A stretch of 64,000 nt of DNA from Spirochaetota bacterium (lineage in GTDB: Bacteria; Spirochaetota; UBA4802; JAGODF01): the NCBI GenBank assembly GCA_029974015.1, contig JARKUF010000040.1, forward strand, positions 62,001 to 126,000. Reading direction: 5' to 3'. Position numbers and translations under genes: made by a program. Below, piece after piece: positions 16,677 to 25,952 of the stretch (the first letter of the stretch is position 1; every line of letters begins with the position of its first letter). The notes beneath the pieces were generated by a model. The model saw nothing but the letters and a program-made list of their open reading frames with translations. It was not told the origin of the DNA and ran no database searches.

Positions 16677-18104
16677 ATGCGGGCACGTATTCTCATTGTG
16701 GAAGATGAAGCGGTCATTGCCGCCGACCTCGGCATATCCCTCGAGAGAAAGGGATACGAAGTGGTCGATTTCGTGTCCAGAGGAGAGGATGCCCTCAAAG
16801 CCATCGAATCTCTGCGGCCGGACCTGGTCTTCATGGACATCACCCTGGATGGAGCAAAGGACGGCATAGAGACGGCGCGCTACATCAACGAGCATTACGG
16901 CCTTCCAATCATCTATCTTACGGCCCATGCCGACAAAGCCACCATCCGCCGCGCCACACTGACGATGCCCTATGGGTATCTCCTGAAGCCGTTCAACGAG
17001 GACGCAATCAGCATCGCCATCGAGATGGCAATGTCGAGGCATGCACTGGAGCTTAAGATCGCCCGGAGCGAACAGAAGTACAGGGCCCTTTTTGAAAGGA
17101 TGGTGACCGCCTATGCCCTCCATGAACTCGTTTTCGACGAAGTTGGGACAGTCACGGGGTACCGGATCGAAGAAGGCAATCCTATGTTCTGGGGCATCCT
17201 TGGACGCGCGGGAGTGGATGTGGCCAATTACATAGAAGGGCTTTTCTCGGACAATGGCATCGATTGGAACGGCCTTATTTTTGAAGTGGGGCTTCGGGAG
17301 GAGACAAAACACCTGGAACTCTATTCCGCCCCTCTGGACTGCTGGTATAGCGCTACCTTTTTTAGCCCGGGTGTTGGCGAGTTTTCCCTTATCCTGGCGG
17401 ACATCACCGACTTAAAAAGGTCCGATGAGAAGCTGAGAAAAACGAACGAGGAGCTCCGCAATCTCGCGGAACACTTGGAAACGGTCAGGGAAAAAGAGCG
17501 CACCGCCATCGCCCGGGAGATTCACGATTACATGGGGCAGTCGCTTACGGCCATGCGGATTGACCTTTCGTGGATTTTAAAACGCATCGGGGAAGGCCAG
17601 GAGGACCTTGCGGAAAAGGCCAGGACGATGTTAGAGCTCATCGACGGGGCAATCCAGAACGTGCGCAGCCTCTGCGCGGAGCTGAGGCCTGGAGTACTCG
17701 ACGACCTGGGGCTTGTGGCGGCCCTGGAATGGCAAATCAACGAGTTCGCCGGAAGGACGGGGCTTGTATTCACGAATGATATTCCGGGCGACGACCTTAA
17801 GATTGGGGAAAAACTTGCCGTGATACATTTCCGGGTTTTCCAGGAACTGATGGCCAATATCATCCGGCATGCTTCGGCCACGGAGGTCCGGGTGTTCCTG
17901 GGGGTCCGAGACGGGGACCTCGTTTTGGAAGTGCGCGACAATGGAAAGGGCATAGACGAGGGTTCTCTTGACAGCCCTCTGTCCTTTGGCATCCTGGGGA
18001 TGAGGGAAAGGGCGAGGTCTTGTGGTGGGAGATTGGAATTTATAAGCGAAGCTGTCGGCGGGACCACGGTGCGGCTTTCAACGCCCCTTGAGGAGAATTC
18101 GTAG
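16677..18104 (+). CDS. Receiver-containing sensor histidine kinase, NarX/HisKA_3 type
   Basis: A 475-residue soluble kinase: receiver domain (1-120, Asp54, Lys104), PAS domain (about 130-250), a short coiled coil, and a HisKA_3 dimerization domain with phospho-acceptor His283 in AREIHDYMGQSLTAMRI. A HATPase domain follows with FQELMANIIRHA (N box) and DNGKGI, plus FGILGMRERARSCGG. HisKA_3 kinases pair with LuxR/NarL-family regulators, and one follows at 18282. Of two adjacent ATG codons, the second (16677) is 6 nt from AAGGAG and is preferred to 16674. A receiver at the N-terminus of a HisKA_3 kinase suggests an extra phosphorelay input. The upstream leader is highly structured. Confidence 0.9.
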   Translation: MRARILIVEDEAVIAADLGISLERKGYEVVDFVSRGEDALKAIESLRPDLVFMDITLDGAKDGIETARYINEHYGLPIIYLTAHADKATIRRATLTMPYGYLLKPFNEDAISIAIEMAMSRHALELKIARSEQKYRALFERMVTAYALHELVFDEVGTVTGYRIEEGNPMFWGILGRAGVDVANYIEGLFSDNGIDWNGLIFEVGLREETKHLELYSAPLDCWYSATFFSPGVGEFSLILADITDLKRSDEKLRKTNEELRNLAEHLETVREKERTAIAREIHDYMGQSLTAMRIDLSWILKRIGEGQEDLAEKARTMLELIDGAIQNVRSLCAELRPGVLDDLGLVAALEWQINEFAGRTGLVFTNDIPGDDLKIGEKLAVIHFRVFQELMANIIRHASATEVRVFLGVRDGDLVLEVRDNGKGIDEGSLDSPLSFGILGMRERARSCGGRLEFISEAVGGTTVRLSTPLEENS

Positions 18105-18219
18105 CGTCTAACGGAAAAATCCGCGAGGGGACGCCTGGAGCATTGCCCGGAGACAAAAAATGCTTGAATTATCCCCCAAACTATCTTATATTTGTAACTG
18201 GTAAATTTAGCAATTTAGT

Positions 18220-18256
18220 TGTCCCGCCCGCCGAAGGTGTTCGGAAAAACTAAAGG
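18220..18256. repeat. Palindromic repeat (CCCGCCCGCC family), degraded copy 4
   Basis: The left half TCCCGCCCGCCGAAGG is well conserved while the right half has decayed to TGTTCGGAAAAAC; TTTAGTT and AACTAAA still flank it as short arms. GGGCAGCACAAAAAAC immediately downstream matches the terminal repeat GGGCAGCCACAAAAAC of the element at 34999. Confidence 0.55.
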
Positions 18257-18281
18257 GCAGCACAAAAAACGCTATCAAGCC

Positions 18282-18911
18282 ATGATAAAGATCATCATCG
18301 CCGACGATCATGCCATTGTCAGAGAGGGGTTGAAGCAGGTGTTGGCCGACGCCCCGGACATAGCCGTTACCGGGGAATCCTCTGAGGGGCAGGACCTCAT
18401 CGAAAAGCTCAGGAAAGGCAAATACGATGTGGTGCTCCTTGACGTTTCCATGCCGGGGCGCAACGGTATCGACATACTGAAGCAGGTGAGGTTGGAACAT
18501 CCCCGCCTGCCTGTCCTGATGCTGAGCATGCACCCTGAAAACCAGTACGCTCTCAGGGCAATGAAGGCAGGCGCCTCCGGGTATCTCACCAAGGAAACTG
18601 CCCCGGAGGAGCTCGTGAAGGCCATCAGGAAAATCAGCTCCGGGGGCAAATATATCACATCGACCCTGGCGGAGCAGATGGCGTCGATGCTTGGAAACGA
18701 AATATCAGACATCCCCCATAAAAAGCTATCGGACCAGGAGTACGAAGTTTTCAGGCTGATTGCTTCGGGGAAGCAGGTGTCCCAGATTGCCGGCGAGATG
18801 TTTATTAGCGTGAAGACCGTGAGTACGTACCGCAGCCGTATCCTCGCAAAGATGAACATGGCAAACAATGCCGAGCTGATGCGCTATGCCATAAAAAACA
18901 ACCTCATCTGA
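18282..18911 (+). CDS. NarL/FixJ-family response regulator
   Basis: A 209-residue DNA-binding response regulator: receiver domain (1-120, phospho-acceptor Asp54 in VVLLDVSMPG, Lys104), linker, and a LuxR-type helix-turn-helix (about 145-205) with LSDQEYEVFRLIASGKQ, EMFISVKTVSTYRSRI and AKMNMANNAELMRYA. Its partner is most likely the HisKA_3 kinase ending 178 nt upstream. The ATG at 18282 has no obvious Shine-Dalgarno; the frame is open upstream but runs into repetitive DNA. It may regulate its own region through the 17-bp motif found upstream of the kinase and just after this gene. Confidence 0.92.
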   Translation: MIKIIIADDHAIVREGLKQVLADAPDIAVTGESSEGQDLIEKLRKGKYDVVLLDVSMPGRNGIDILKQVRLEHPRLPVLMLSMHPENQYALRAMKAGASGYLTKETAPEELVKAIRKISSGGKYITSTLAEQMASMLGNEISDIPHKKLSDQEYEVFRLIASGKQVSQIAGEMFISVKTVSTYRSRILAKMNMANNAELMRYAIKNNLI

Positions 18912-18921
18912 CCTCACTCTT

Positions 18922-18938
18922 GTAGGACAAACCCCTAC
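18922..18938 (+). promoter_or_regulatory. Conserved 17-bp motif, site 2 (possible regulator site)
   Basis: GTAGGACAAACCCCTAC, itself an inverted repeat (GTAGG/CCTAC), lies 11 nt after the NarL-type regulator gene and about 170 nt before the orphan receiver gene. With flanking bases the match to site 1 (16435-16451, other strand) covers about 20 bp. A shared target of the regulator is the simplest explanation. Confidence 0.45.
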
Positions 18939-19107
18939 GCGATTTGTTCAGCAATCAGTACAGAATAATAGGACGTACTGTGACAGACAATACGATAATC
19001 GTCTGATGGCGGTAGTATATCAAAAATGCTACATTAATATTGACCCTGCAGGATAGGCGGGCCCGTAAGCTCTGAAAGTGAAAAAAAGATTTATACCGGA
19101 TTATGGA

Positions 19108-19488
19108 ATGAAGGTTTTCATCGTTGAGGACTCGGTAATTGTAAGGGGAAGGATGATGGTAATGCTATCCGACATGGAAGGAGTTACCATTTGCGGAATG
19201 TCGGGGATCATGGATGAGGCGGTTGAGGCCATAAAGAGAGAGCGTCCCGACGTGGCTATTGTAGATCTGAAGATTTTCGGGGGGTCCGGTTTGGATGTAA
19301 TTAAAAGCGTAAAAGAGGAAGACCCCTCTATTACTACCATAGTTCTCACAAATTATCCTTACCAGCAATATCGGGACAAGAGCCGGGAATACGGAGCGGA
19401 TTATTTTTTCGACAAGTCTTCGGAGTTCGACAGGGCCTTCGAATTGATCGCGTCCCTGAGGGACGGAAAGGGACGGCGGAAAACGTAG
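19108..19488 (+). CDS. Single-domain response regulator
   Basis: A 126-residue stand-alone receiver domain: acidic pocket VEDS, phospho-acceptor Asp53 in VAIVDLKIFGGSG, Thr81 in IVLTNY and Lys103 in YFFDKSSEFDR. There is no output domain. Start choice is uncertain: a GTG at 19078 would add ten residues (MKKRFIPDYG), but the ATG gives the normal receiver N-terminus. It is followed 12 nt later by the soluble MCP-like gene, so it may act in the same chemotaxis-like pathway. The target is unknown. Confidence 0.85.
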   Translation: MKVFIVEDSVIVRGRMMVMLSDMEGVTICGMSGIMDEAVEAIKRERPDVAIVDLKIFGGSGLDVIKSVKEEDPSITTIVLTNYPYQQYRDKSREYGADYFFDKSSEFDRAFELIASLRDGKGRRKT

Positions 19489-19500
19489 GGGGCCCTTATT

Positions 19501-21339
19501 ATGGCGGAAGGGGCGGTGGTCATGAACCAGTTTGCGAAATCCGTTGTCAGTACAAAGGACCCCGCGGGGCTCCTTTCCTTAATATTGAAAGACAGCGAAA
19601 ACCTGAACTTTCTAAAGCACAATCTCTCCTCTGTCTTTGAAAAAGTTGGGGCCTTCCTTCTGGACAGCTCACGGGAGCTCGACGCGTTCCAGAAACTCAT
19701 CAAACCGTATCTCGACTATTTCTATCCCGAGGAAGTGCGGCCCGGTGTTGATTGCTTTGTGAACGAGGTGGTGGAACCGAGCCAACTCGAGATGGAGACG
19801 ACCATTGCCCGGGCAGTTTCCATAATGCAGGGGGACGGCGAGGTGAACCGGCGCGTCTCCACGGCGATAAAAGAGGCCCTGGAGATGCAGCCCATCGTCG
19901 CAAACCTCCTTGAGATGATCGAGGCGATCGAGACCTATTCATGGAACGCCATGCTCATCTCCGCCAAGGCGGGGCTTAGAGGCCAGGCGCTGGCGAAGAT
20001 ATCGGAACAGGTGAGCACCCTCTCGAACCTGGCAAACAGCACCGCCGAGAGCTGTACCGGGATAATCGACAGCCTCAATTCCAGGTACGGCGAGTTCGAC
20101 GGGATCTGCCATGAAATAGACATCATCAACGAGAACTACCTCACTCGGATGTCCTTGCAGGGGGGGATGATGTTTCGGGAGATGAAAAGCGAACTTGCGA
20201 ACCTCTCCGGAAGCGTCAACCACATCCTCGGCTGTGCGGACGATGTTGAATGCGCCATCAACGACCTCATGAACAGGCTCCAGATGGAGGACCTGGTGCG
20301 TCAGGACATCGAGAAGGTGATGTTTCTGGTGGAAGAGATGAAGGCCGGGCCCGATGGACTTCTTTCCATGCTGTACGATTATGGCGATGCTTCGAAAGTG
20401 GACGAGCTCCTGGTTGCTATTCTGGGCAGAAAGTTTTTCGAGATAAACGAGAACACACGTCCGCTGGTGGAAGGTACCGAGGGCTACTGCGCCAAAATGA
20501 AAGAAATCATAAATGGCTTTCTTGGACGCTTCTACGGGAAACAAAACTCGGACGAGAAGGATTACTACGAAGGGACAAGGTTCGACCAGATTTGCGCCAG
20601 GCTTGAGCAAATGAAGGACGAATTTGTAGGTTATATTGAGGAGATTATTTCGAGCAAAAAAAACCTCTACAGGATTTCCCGGGAGATTGTCCAAACCATG
20701 GGGAAGTTTGGAATTCTCTTCGAAGAGATTGGGAAAATTTCCCGCCGCTTCGAGATCATCAATATGCTGACAAAGATTGAACTCGCAAAACATACGGACC
20801 TCAAAAGGAGCATTGGCGGTTCCCTTACCGCCGTGAGCAACCTGCCGACCGTTATGAAAAAGATTGTGGAGCAGGCCCTTCAGAGGTATCGCGAGGTGAT
20901 GTTTTCCATTGAAAAGGCCCTTGGGGAATACCGCACAAATTTCGAGGCCGAGGAGAACACCCTCACCCAGTGCATCGAGGCCATGCGCAAAATCTCCGTG
21001 AAGATGTACGAATCCCAAAAATATTATCGCGACATTTCCGAAAAGGTGGGAAGCACCGGGATGGGAATTCTGGCTTTCATGGAAACCCGAGAGGGGGAGT
21101 GTTCCGTGGTCCGCGAGATTGTGGACATGGTGTATAATTTCATATACCGTCTGGAGGATTACGGTGCAGCGGAGCTGGAAGCCGTCGCGGCGGACCGTGC
21201 CCTTACCGGGCACGTAATACTGGTGGGCGAAAAGATGGCCTCCCGGGAAGGGGAAACCGCGTACAGGACGATGATTCTACAATCCCTCCTTTCAGAAGCG
21301 GTCCGTGAAAACGAAGGAGAGCGAGTGGTGTTATTTTAA
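19501..21339 (+). CDS. Soluble helical protein resembling a degenerate chemoreceptor signalling domain
   Basis: A 612-residue, largely alpha-helical protein without membrane segments or signal peptide. Around residues 135-185, ETYSWNAMLISAKAGLRGQA and LAKISEQVSTLSNLANST align in pattern with the hairpin tip of methyl-accepting proteins ([35 protein letters not shown]), but with many substitutions. The remainder is long coiled-coil-like helices (for example MNRLQMEDLVRQDIEKVMFLVEEM). It begins 12 nt after an orphan receiver gene and precedes the chemotaxis operon. It could be a cytoplasmic receptor-like scaffold for a response regulator. The family name is unknown to me and the relation to MCPs is inference. 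Confidence 0.6.
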   Translation: MAEGAVVMNQFAKSVVSTKDPAGLLSLILKDSENLNFLKHNLSSVFEKVGAFLLDSSRELDAFQKLIKPYLDYFYPEEVRPGVDCFVNEVVEPSQLEMETTIARAVSIMQGDGEVNRRVSTAIKEALEMQPIVANLLEMIEAIETYSWNAMLISAKAGLRGQALAKISEQVSTLSNLANSTAESCTGIIDSLNSRYGEFDGICHEIDIINENYLTRMSLQGGMMFREMKSELANLSGSVNHILGCADDVECAINDLMNRLQMEDLVRQDIEKVMFLVEEMKAGPDGLLSMLYDYGDASKVDELLVAILGRKFFEINENTRPLVEGTEGYCAKMKEIINGFLGRFYGKQNSDEKDYYEGTRFDQICARLEQMKDEFVGYIEEIISSKKNLYRISREIVQTMGKFGILFEEIGKISRRFEIINMLTKIELAKHTDLKRSIGGSLTAVSNLPTVMKKIVEQALQRYREVMFSIEKALGEYRTNFEAEENTLTQCIEAMRKISVKMYESQKYYRDISEKVGSTGMGILAFMETREGECSVVREIVDMVYNFIYRLEDYGAAELEAVAADRALTGHVILVGEKMASREGETAYRTMILQSLLSEAVRENEGERVVLF

Positions 21340-21777
21340 AATGTCGGGTGGAAAGACTACGGGGTATTGACCTGATTTTGAAAAACATATATCAGCGGAC
21401 GAGAAAAATATAGATTGGAACGAGAAGCATAAAAACATGAAAATTAATTTGAAAAGATTGAAAGCCTTCGATACAATGCTTCAGTTGCAATTAAGCATTG
21501 TTGTGTTTTCCGAATTCTTTTTGCTTAGCCAAGCTGTTGCCGATTTCATGGAAAACCTATTCAATACATAATATGCGGGAATAGATGAAAATCGGGGATA
21601 TGGCCGCCTAAGGGGCTATATCAGCAGTAAAAAACGAATTAATATTCTGGCGGATTTTCTTTTAGAAATTCGCAATATGCAGAAAACTGTTGTGTATTTC
21701 GGGCGCTTCTGTGCCTCATTACTGCATGGAGCAGGGACGCTCGTGACGATACAAGGAAAAAGGGAGGATTCTGAGCG
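21340..21777. other. 438-bp intergenic region before the chemotaxis operon
   Basis: AT-rich gap with no recognised RNA gene or repeat. A 44-codon frame at 21437-21571 (MKINLKRLKAFDTML..., with a hydrophobic middle) has no convincing ribosome-binding site and is probably not a gene. The region should hold the promoter of the MCP/che cluster, but I see no clear sigma-70 or sigma-28 consensus. Confidence 0.5.
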
Positions 21778-23517
21778 ATGAAATGGTTCAACAATTTGCG
21801 TGTTGGTTTGAAGGTCCTTTTGTCGTGCATGGTTTTTATGGTGATGATAGTAGCGATTGCGTCCCAGGGGATGCTTTCCCTGAACACGGCGAGCGGGAAT
21901 TTTGACACATTTTTTGCCGATCGTTTTATGTCCCTGAGCCATCTAAGCGGGATAATGCGGAACCTTCTGCAGATACGGGTGAACATGCTCCAGGAGTTTG
22001 AGGGGGCGAAGGCGAACAACTGGGGCGAAGTTGACAAACGGATGAAGGATTCGAAGAAGCTTGTCGAGGAATACAACGTCCTCTGGGATAAATACGCCGC
22101 GACGAAGATGACACCCGAGGAGAAGAAGTTGGCGGATGAGTGGCTAACTCTTTCGAAAATACCCGCGGGCACGAGGGCCGAGTTCGCGCGCCAGCTTGAA
22201 GCGAGGAATTTTGAAAAGGCCGAGACACTCATGGAGAAGTGGAGAAATGAATATGCTCCTCTTCGCGACAAGACCGATGAGCTGATAGCAATTCAGCAGA
22301 GGGAGGGTGACAGGCTTGGTGAGGAAACCAACCGGGCATCGTCCCAGGCAACGACCCTGTCGGTGATTTTTCTTGCTCTGGCCGTATTCATGGCGGCGGT
22401 CATCACTTTTATTCTTGCGCGTGCGGTGTCCGGTCCCGTGCGCAAGGGCCTGGAGTTTGCCGAGCGAATAGCAAAAGGGGACTTCACCGAGCGAATAGAT
22501 TTGGACCAGAAGGACGAGTTGGGCCAGCTTGGCGCGGCGCTTAACACCGCGGCTGACAATCTTGAGAAGCTCGTATCGGAGGTCCTGGTCGCGACGCAGA
22601 ACCTGGTCCAGGCTGTCCAGGAAATATCCAGCGGGAACGAGAACCTTTCCCAGAGGACGAGCGAGCAGGCTTCATCGCTTGAGGAGGTAGCTTCTACCAT
22701 AGAGGAGGCCACGGCAAGCATACGCCAGAACGCCGAGAACGCCATAGAGGCGAAGAAGCTCACCGATGCGGGGGCGGAGAAGTCCGCCGAGGGCGGCAGG
22801 GTGGCCCAGCAGGCCGTTGACGCCATAAACGAAATCAACCATTCGAGCAAGAAGATAAGCGAGATAATAGGGGTGATAAATGAGATAGCTTTTCAGACGA
22901 ACCTTCTTGCCCTCAACGCCGCGGTGGAGGCGGCCCGCGCCGGAGAACAGGGCCGGGGGTTTGCGGTTGTTGCCGGTGAGGTCCGCAACCTTGCCCAGCG
23001 TTCGGCAAGCGCGTCGAAGGAGATAAACGATTTAATCAAGGATTCGATTGAGAAGGTGACCCATGGGACGGAGATGGTGAACAAGAGCGGCGACACGCTT
23101 TCTGAGATTGTGGAATCTTCCCGTTCCACGGCGAACATTATTTCCGAGATTGCCGCGGCGAGCGAGGAGCAGAAGCGGGGGATAGACCAGATCAATATAG
23201 CCATATCCGAGCTCGATACGATGACCCAGCAGAACGCGGCGCTGGTGGAGGAGACGGCCTCGGCGAGCGAGGAGATGTCGAGCCAGGCCCAGGAGCTTCA
23301 GTCGATGATGGAGCGTTTTAAAATTCGCCAGTCTGTGCGCGAGGAGACCTATGGCCGGAAGCACAGGGAGGTGCATCTCCAGGGCTCCCAGGGGCAGATA
23401 GCGATGAAGCCCAAGAAGGGGGCCTCCGCGGCGGGAAAATCCCAGGCCGCCCCGCCCGCCGCGGCGAAGAAGGACATCAAGGGCCTCATGGCCGAGGACG
23501 GGTTTGAAGAGTTTTAG
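21778..23517 (+). CDS. Methyl-accepting chemotaxis protein
   Basis: A 579-residue transmembrane chemoreceptor. A first membrane helix (about 10-30) is followed by a four-helix-bundle periplasmic sensor (about 35-190), a second helix (about 195-215), a HAMP domain (about 215-270) and a cytoplasmic signalling hairpin. The hairpin contains the highly conserved tip [20 protein letters not shown] followed by [19 protein letters not shown]. Methylation-type helices flank it ([35 protein letters not shown]). The C-terminus ends in a flexible Ala/Lys tail and AEDGFEEF, which may be a tether for adaptation enzymes. A GGAGG site precedes the ATG by 10 nt, and cheA follows after 26 nt. The ligand is unknown. 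Confidence 0.95.
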   Translation: MKWFNNLRVGLKVLLSCMVFMVMIVAIASQGMLSLNTASGNFDTFFADRFMSLSHLSGIMRNLLQIRVNMLQEFEGAKANNWGEVDKRMKDSKKLVEEYNVLWDKYAATKMTPEEKKLADEWLTLSKIPAGTRAEFARQLEARNFEKAETLMEKWRNEYAPLRDKTDELIAIQQREGDRLGEETNRASSQATTLSVIFLALAVFMAAVITFILARAVSGPVRKGLEFAERIAKGDFTERIDLDQKDELGQLGAALNTAADNLEKLVSEVLVATQNLVQAVQEISSGNENLSQRTSEQASSLEEVASTIEEATASIRQNAENAIEAKKLTDAGAEKSAEGGRVAQQAVDAINEINHSSKKISEIIGVINEIAFQTNLLALNAAVEAARAGEQGRGFAVVAGEVRNLAQRSASASKEINDLIKDSIEKVTHGTEMVNKSGDTLSEIVESSRSTANIISEIAAASEEQKRGIDQINIAISELDTMTQQNAALVEETASASEEMSSQAQELQSMMERFKIRQSVREETYGRKHREVHLQGSQGQIAMKPKKGASAAGKSQAAPPAAAKKDIKGLMAEDGFEEF

Positions 23518-23543
23518 GGAAAAACCTATGAAGGAGCGCTGTG

Positions 23544-25643
23544 ATGTCTGAAAACACCATCAGGGACGTTTTTCTCGAGGAGGCCAGGGAAATTCTGCGC
23601 CACCTCGAGGCGGACCTCATCCAGCTTGAGGACGGGGACGATCCGGAACTCATCAACAGGATTTTCCGCTACGTTCATACCATAAAGGGGAGCTCCGGTA
23701 TCGCGGGCTTCGATGTGGTGTACGAGTTTACCCACAAGCTCGAAACCCTCCTGGACATGGTGCGGAACGGGAAAATCCCCGTGGAGAAGAAATTAGTGGA
23801 CCTGCTTCTGGAAAGTATGGACTGGATTGCCACGGGAATCTACGAAGAGCCGGACTTCGACAGGATGGAAGCCCTTCTCGACAGGACAGGCAAGTACCAC
23901 GCCGCCGGGGGCGGCGCCGTGAGCGCAAGCGAAGAAGAGGACGCACCGGCGAAAAATGGGCCCTCGGAAGACAAGAACTTTTTCTTTCTCGTCCGGGCCT
24001 CTTTCCGCCCCATGGTTTTCCAAAGCGGCATCGACCCGCTCATCATCATGGAAGACCTTACGGCCCTTGGGAGCGTTGAACAAAAGCGGGTTAACCTGAA
24101 ACGCCTTCCCGAGCTTGAGGAATTGGACCCGGAGAGGTGCTACCTGGACTGGACCGTCCTTTTGAAGACGAAGCACCCGAGGTCCAAGCTGGATGATGTG
24201 TTCATCTTCGTAAAGGACGACAACGACATTACCGTGGAGGACATCACCGCGGAATTCGTGGACGACGAAAAATACAACACCATGCTCCAGGAGCGGAAAC
24301 TCGGGGAGATCCTCCTTAAGCGCGGGATCATTACCGAGGAAGAGCTGGACGACGTCCTCTCGTCCCAGGACGAGTCGAACAGGAAACTTGGGGACCTCAT
24401 CGTGGAGAAGGGATACGCCGACGAGAAGTCCATCAAGTACGCCCTGGGGGAACAGTCGAGGATCAAGTCACGCATCCAGACCACTACGGTCCGGGTGGAC
24501 ACGAGGAAGCTTGACAGCCTCCTGAACCTCCTGGGGGAGATAGTCATCAGCCAGTCTTCCATATCGCGCATCTCCGAGGAGCTGGAGGAACAGCATGGTT
24601 TCCGCCTGAAGAACGCCCTTTACGCTATGGACCGGATAACCAGGGAGTTCCAGGAGCAGATCATGGCCATCCGCATGATCCCCATAGGCCCCACCTTTGA
24701 GCAATTTCGGCGCTTTGTTCGGGACGCCGCTGCTGATATGAAAAAGGAGATACGCCTCGATATCCGCGGCGCAGAAACGGAGCTGGACAAGACAGTCATA
24801 GAGCAGATAAGCGATCCTTTGAAGCACATGCTCCGCAATGCCATAGACCACGGCATCGAGCCTCCGGATGAAAGGGAGAAGGCGGGGAAGAAGCGCACGG
24901 GCACCGTTACGCTGAACGCGTACCATCAGGAGGGGAACATCTACATTGAGATTATTGACGACGGCCAGGGGATTGACCGCGCGGCCATAAAAAGAAAGGG
25001 CCTGGAGCGTGGCCTCATCAAACCCGGCGACGAACTGACGGACAAGCAGATCCATGACCTCCTTTTTTTGCCCGGGTTCTCCACGGCGGAGAATGTGGGC
25101 GAGCTTTCGGGGCGGGGAGTGGGGATGGACGTGGTGAAGACGAACATTGAGGCCCTGCGAGGGTCCGTGGAGATATTCTCCGAGGAGCGCCGGGGCTCCA
25201 CCATCAGGATCAAGCTTCCCCTCACCCTCGCCATCATCGAGGGCATGCTGGTCCGCGTGGGGACCAATGTATACATTATCCCGCTTCTTTCAATTGTGGA
25301 GTCGCTCCAGCCCGCGAGGGACCATGTGAAAACCGTGGAAGGGAAGGGGGAAGTGATGCTGGTCCGCGGCGAATACGTCCCCCTGGTGCGCCTCTACGAA
25401 CACTTTGGAATCAAGTCCGACGTGACCAATCCCTGGGAGTCCCTGGTGGTGGTGGTGGAGTCGGGGAGCGACAGGCTTGGCATCATGATCGACGACCTCG
25501 TGGGGCAGCAGCAGATTGTCATCAAGAGCCTTGAAAACTACATCACCCAGAGCCGCGCCCTTTCCGGGGCCGCGATTCTGGGGGACGGGAAAGTGGCGCT
25601 TATCATTGACGTTCACGGCATGGTGGGCGACCTTGCAAGATGA
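23544..25643 (+). CDS. cheA: Chemotaxis histidine kinase
   Basis: A 699-residue CheA, the kinase that phosphorylates CheY and CheB in response to receptors. Domains: Hpt (1-105) with His45 in HTIKGSSGIAGF; a regulator-binding-like segment (about 145-245, FFFLVRASFRPMVF); an unusual helical segment (about 250-310) with two related motifs, LGEILLKRGIITEEELDDVL and LGDLIVEKGYADEKSIKYAL; dimerization domain (about 320-390); HATPase (about 390-560) with LRNAIDHGIEPPDER, DDGQGID and GRGVGMDVVK; CheW-like regulatory domain (about 565-695). ATG 23544 is 7 nt from AAGGAG and is preferred to the GTG one codon upstream. The next gene starts 10 nt after the stop. Confidence 0.96.
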   Translation: MSENTIRDVFLEEAREILRHLEADLIQLEDGDDPELINRIFRYVHTIKGSSGIAGFDVVYEFTHKLETLLDMVRNGKIPVEKKLVDLLLESMDWIATGIYEEPDFDRMEALLDRTGKYHAAGGGAVSASEEEDAPAKNGPSEDKNFFFLVRASFRPMVFQSGIDPLIIMEDLTALGSVEQKRVNLKRLPELEELDPERCYLDWTVLLKTKHPRSKLDDVFIFVKDDNDITVEDITAEFVDDEKYNTMLQERKLGEILLKRGIITEEELDDVLSSQDESNRKLGDLIVEKGYADEKSIKYALGEQSRIKSRIQTTTVRVDTRKLDSLLNLLGEIVISQSSISRISEELEEQHGFRLKNALYAMDRITREFQEQIMAIRMIPIGPTFEQFRRFVRDAAADMKKEIRLDIRGAETELDKTVIEQISDPLKHMLRNAIDHGIEPPDEREKAGKKRTGTVTLNAYHQEGNIYIEIIDDGQGIDRAAIKRKGLERGLIKPGDELTDKQIHDLLFLPGFSTAENVGELSGRGVGMDVVKTNIEALRGSVEIFSEERRGSTIRIKLPLTLAIIEGMLVRVGTNVYIIPLLSIVESLQPARDHVKTVEGKGEVMLVRGEYVPLVRLYEHFGIKSDVTNPWESLVVVVESGSDRLGIMIDDLVGQQQIVIKSLENYITQSRALSGAAILGDGKVALIIDVHGMVGDLAR

Positions 25644-25653
25644 GGAGGACGGC

Positions 25654-25908
25654 ATGACGGTGATAAACGTGCCGGCGGACATATCGGTGAAGAAGGTGAA
25701 GGAATTCCACCGGGGGCTGATAGAGGCGGTGGATCGCGAGGGCGACCTCGTATTGGACTTCAATGAGGCCGAGAGGGTGGACCTGGCCGTGATGCAGGTG
25801 CTTCTCGCGGCGGGCCGGGCCTGCAGGAAACGGAAAAAAGTGCTGAAGATAAAAGCGGCGTCCGAGGAGCTTAAAAACCAGATGCGTATTTGCGGCATGT
25901 TAAAGTGA
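25654..25908 (+). CDS. Small STAS-domain protein in the che operon
   Basis: An 84-residue single-domain protein with the pattern of an anti-sigma-factor-antagonist (STAS) fold: VINVPADISVKKVKEFHRGL, LVLDFNEAERVDLAVMQVLL (the usual conserved Ser or Thr before the second helix is Asp-Leu-Ala here) and LKIKAASEELKNQMRICGM. A strong GAGGAGG ribosome-binding site lies 5 nt before the ATG. It sits between cheA and cheW, so a role in the receptor array or in linking chemotaxis with a partner-switching phosphatase is plausible. With the usual phosphorylatable Ser absent, it may work by binding alone. Confidence 0.75.
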   Translation: MTVINVPADISVKKVKEFHRGLIEAVDREGDLVLDFNEAERVDLAVMQVLLAAGRACRKRKKVLKIKAASEELKNQMRICGMLK

Positions 25909-25952
25909 TTTTGGCTTTCCCGTGAGAAAATAATGCTTTTAGGAGGAGCTCG

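Noticed and set aside
19939..21213. Long antisense open frame (about 424 codons) over the soluble MCP-like gene
   Set aside because: It mirrors the codon bias of the real gene on the other strand and has no start signal or recognisable domain.
21640..21777. Sigma-28 promoter before the MCP gene
   Set aside because: TAAA-like and CGAT-like pieces occur but not with the proper spacing and sequence.
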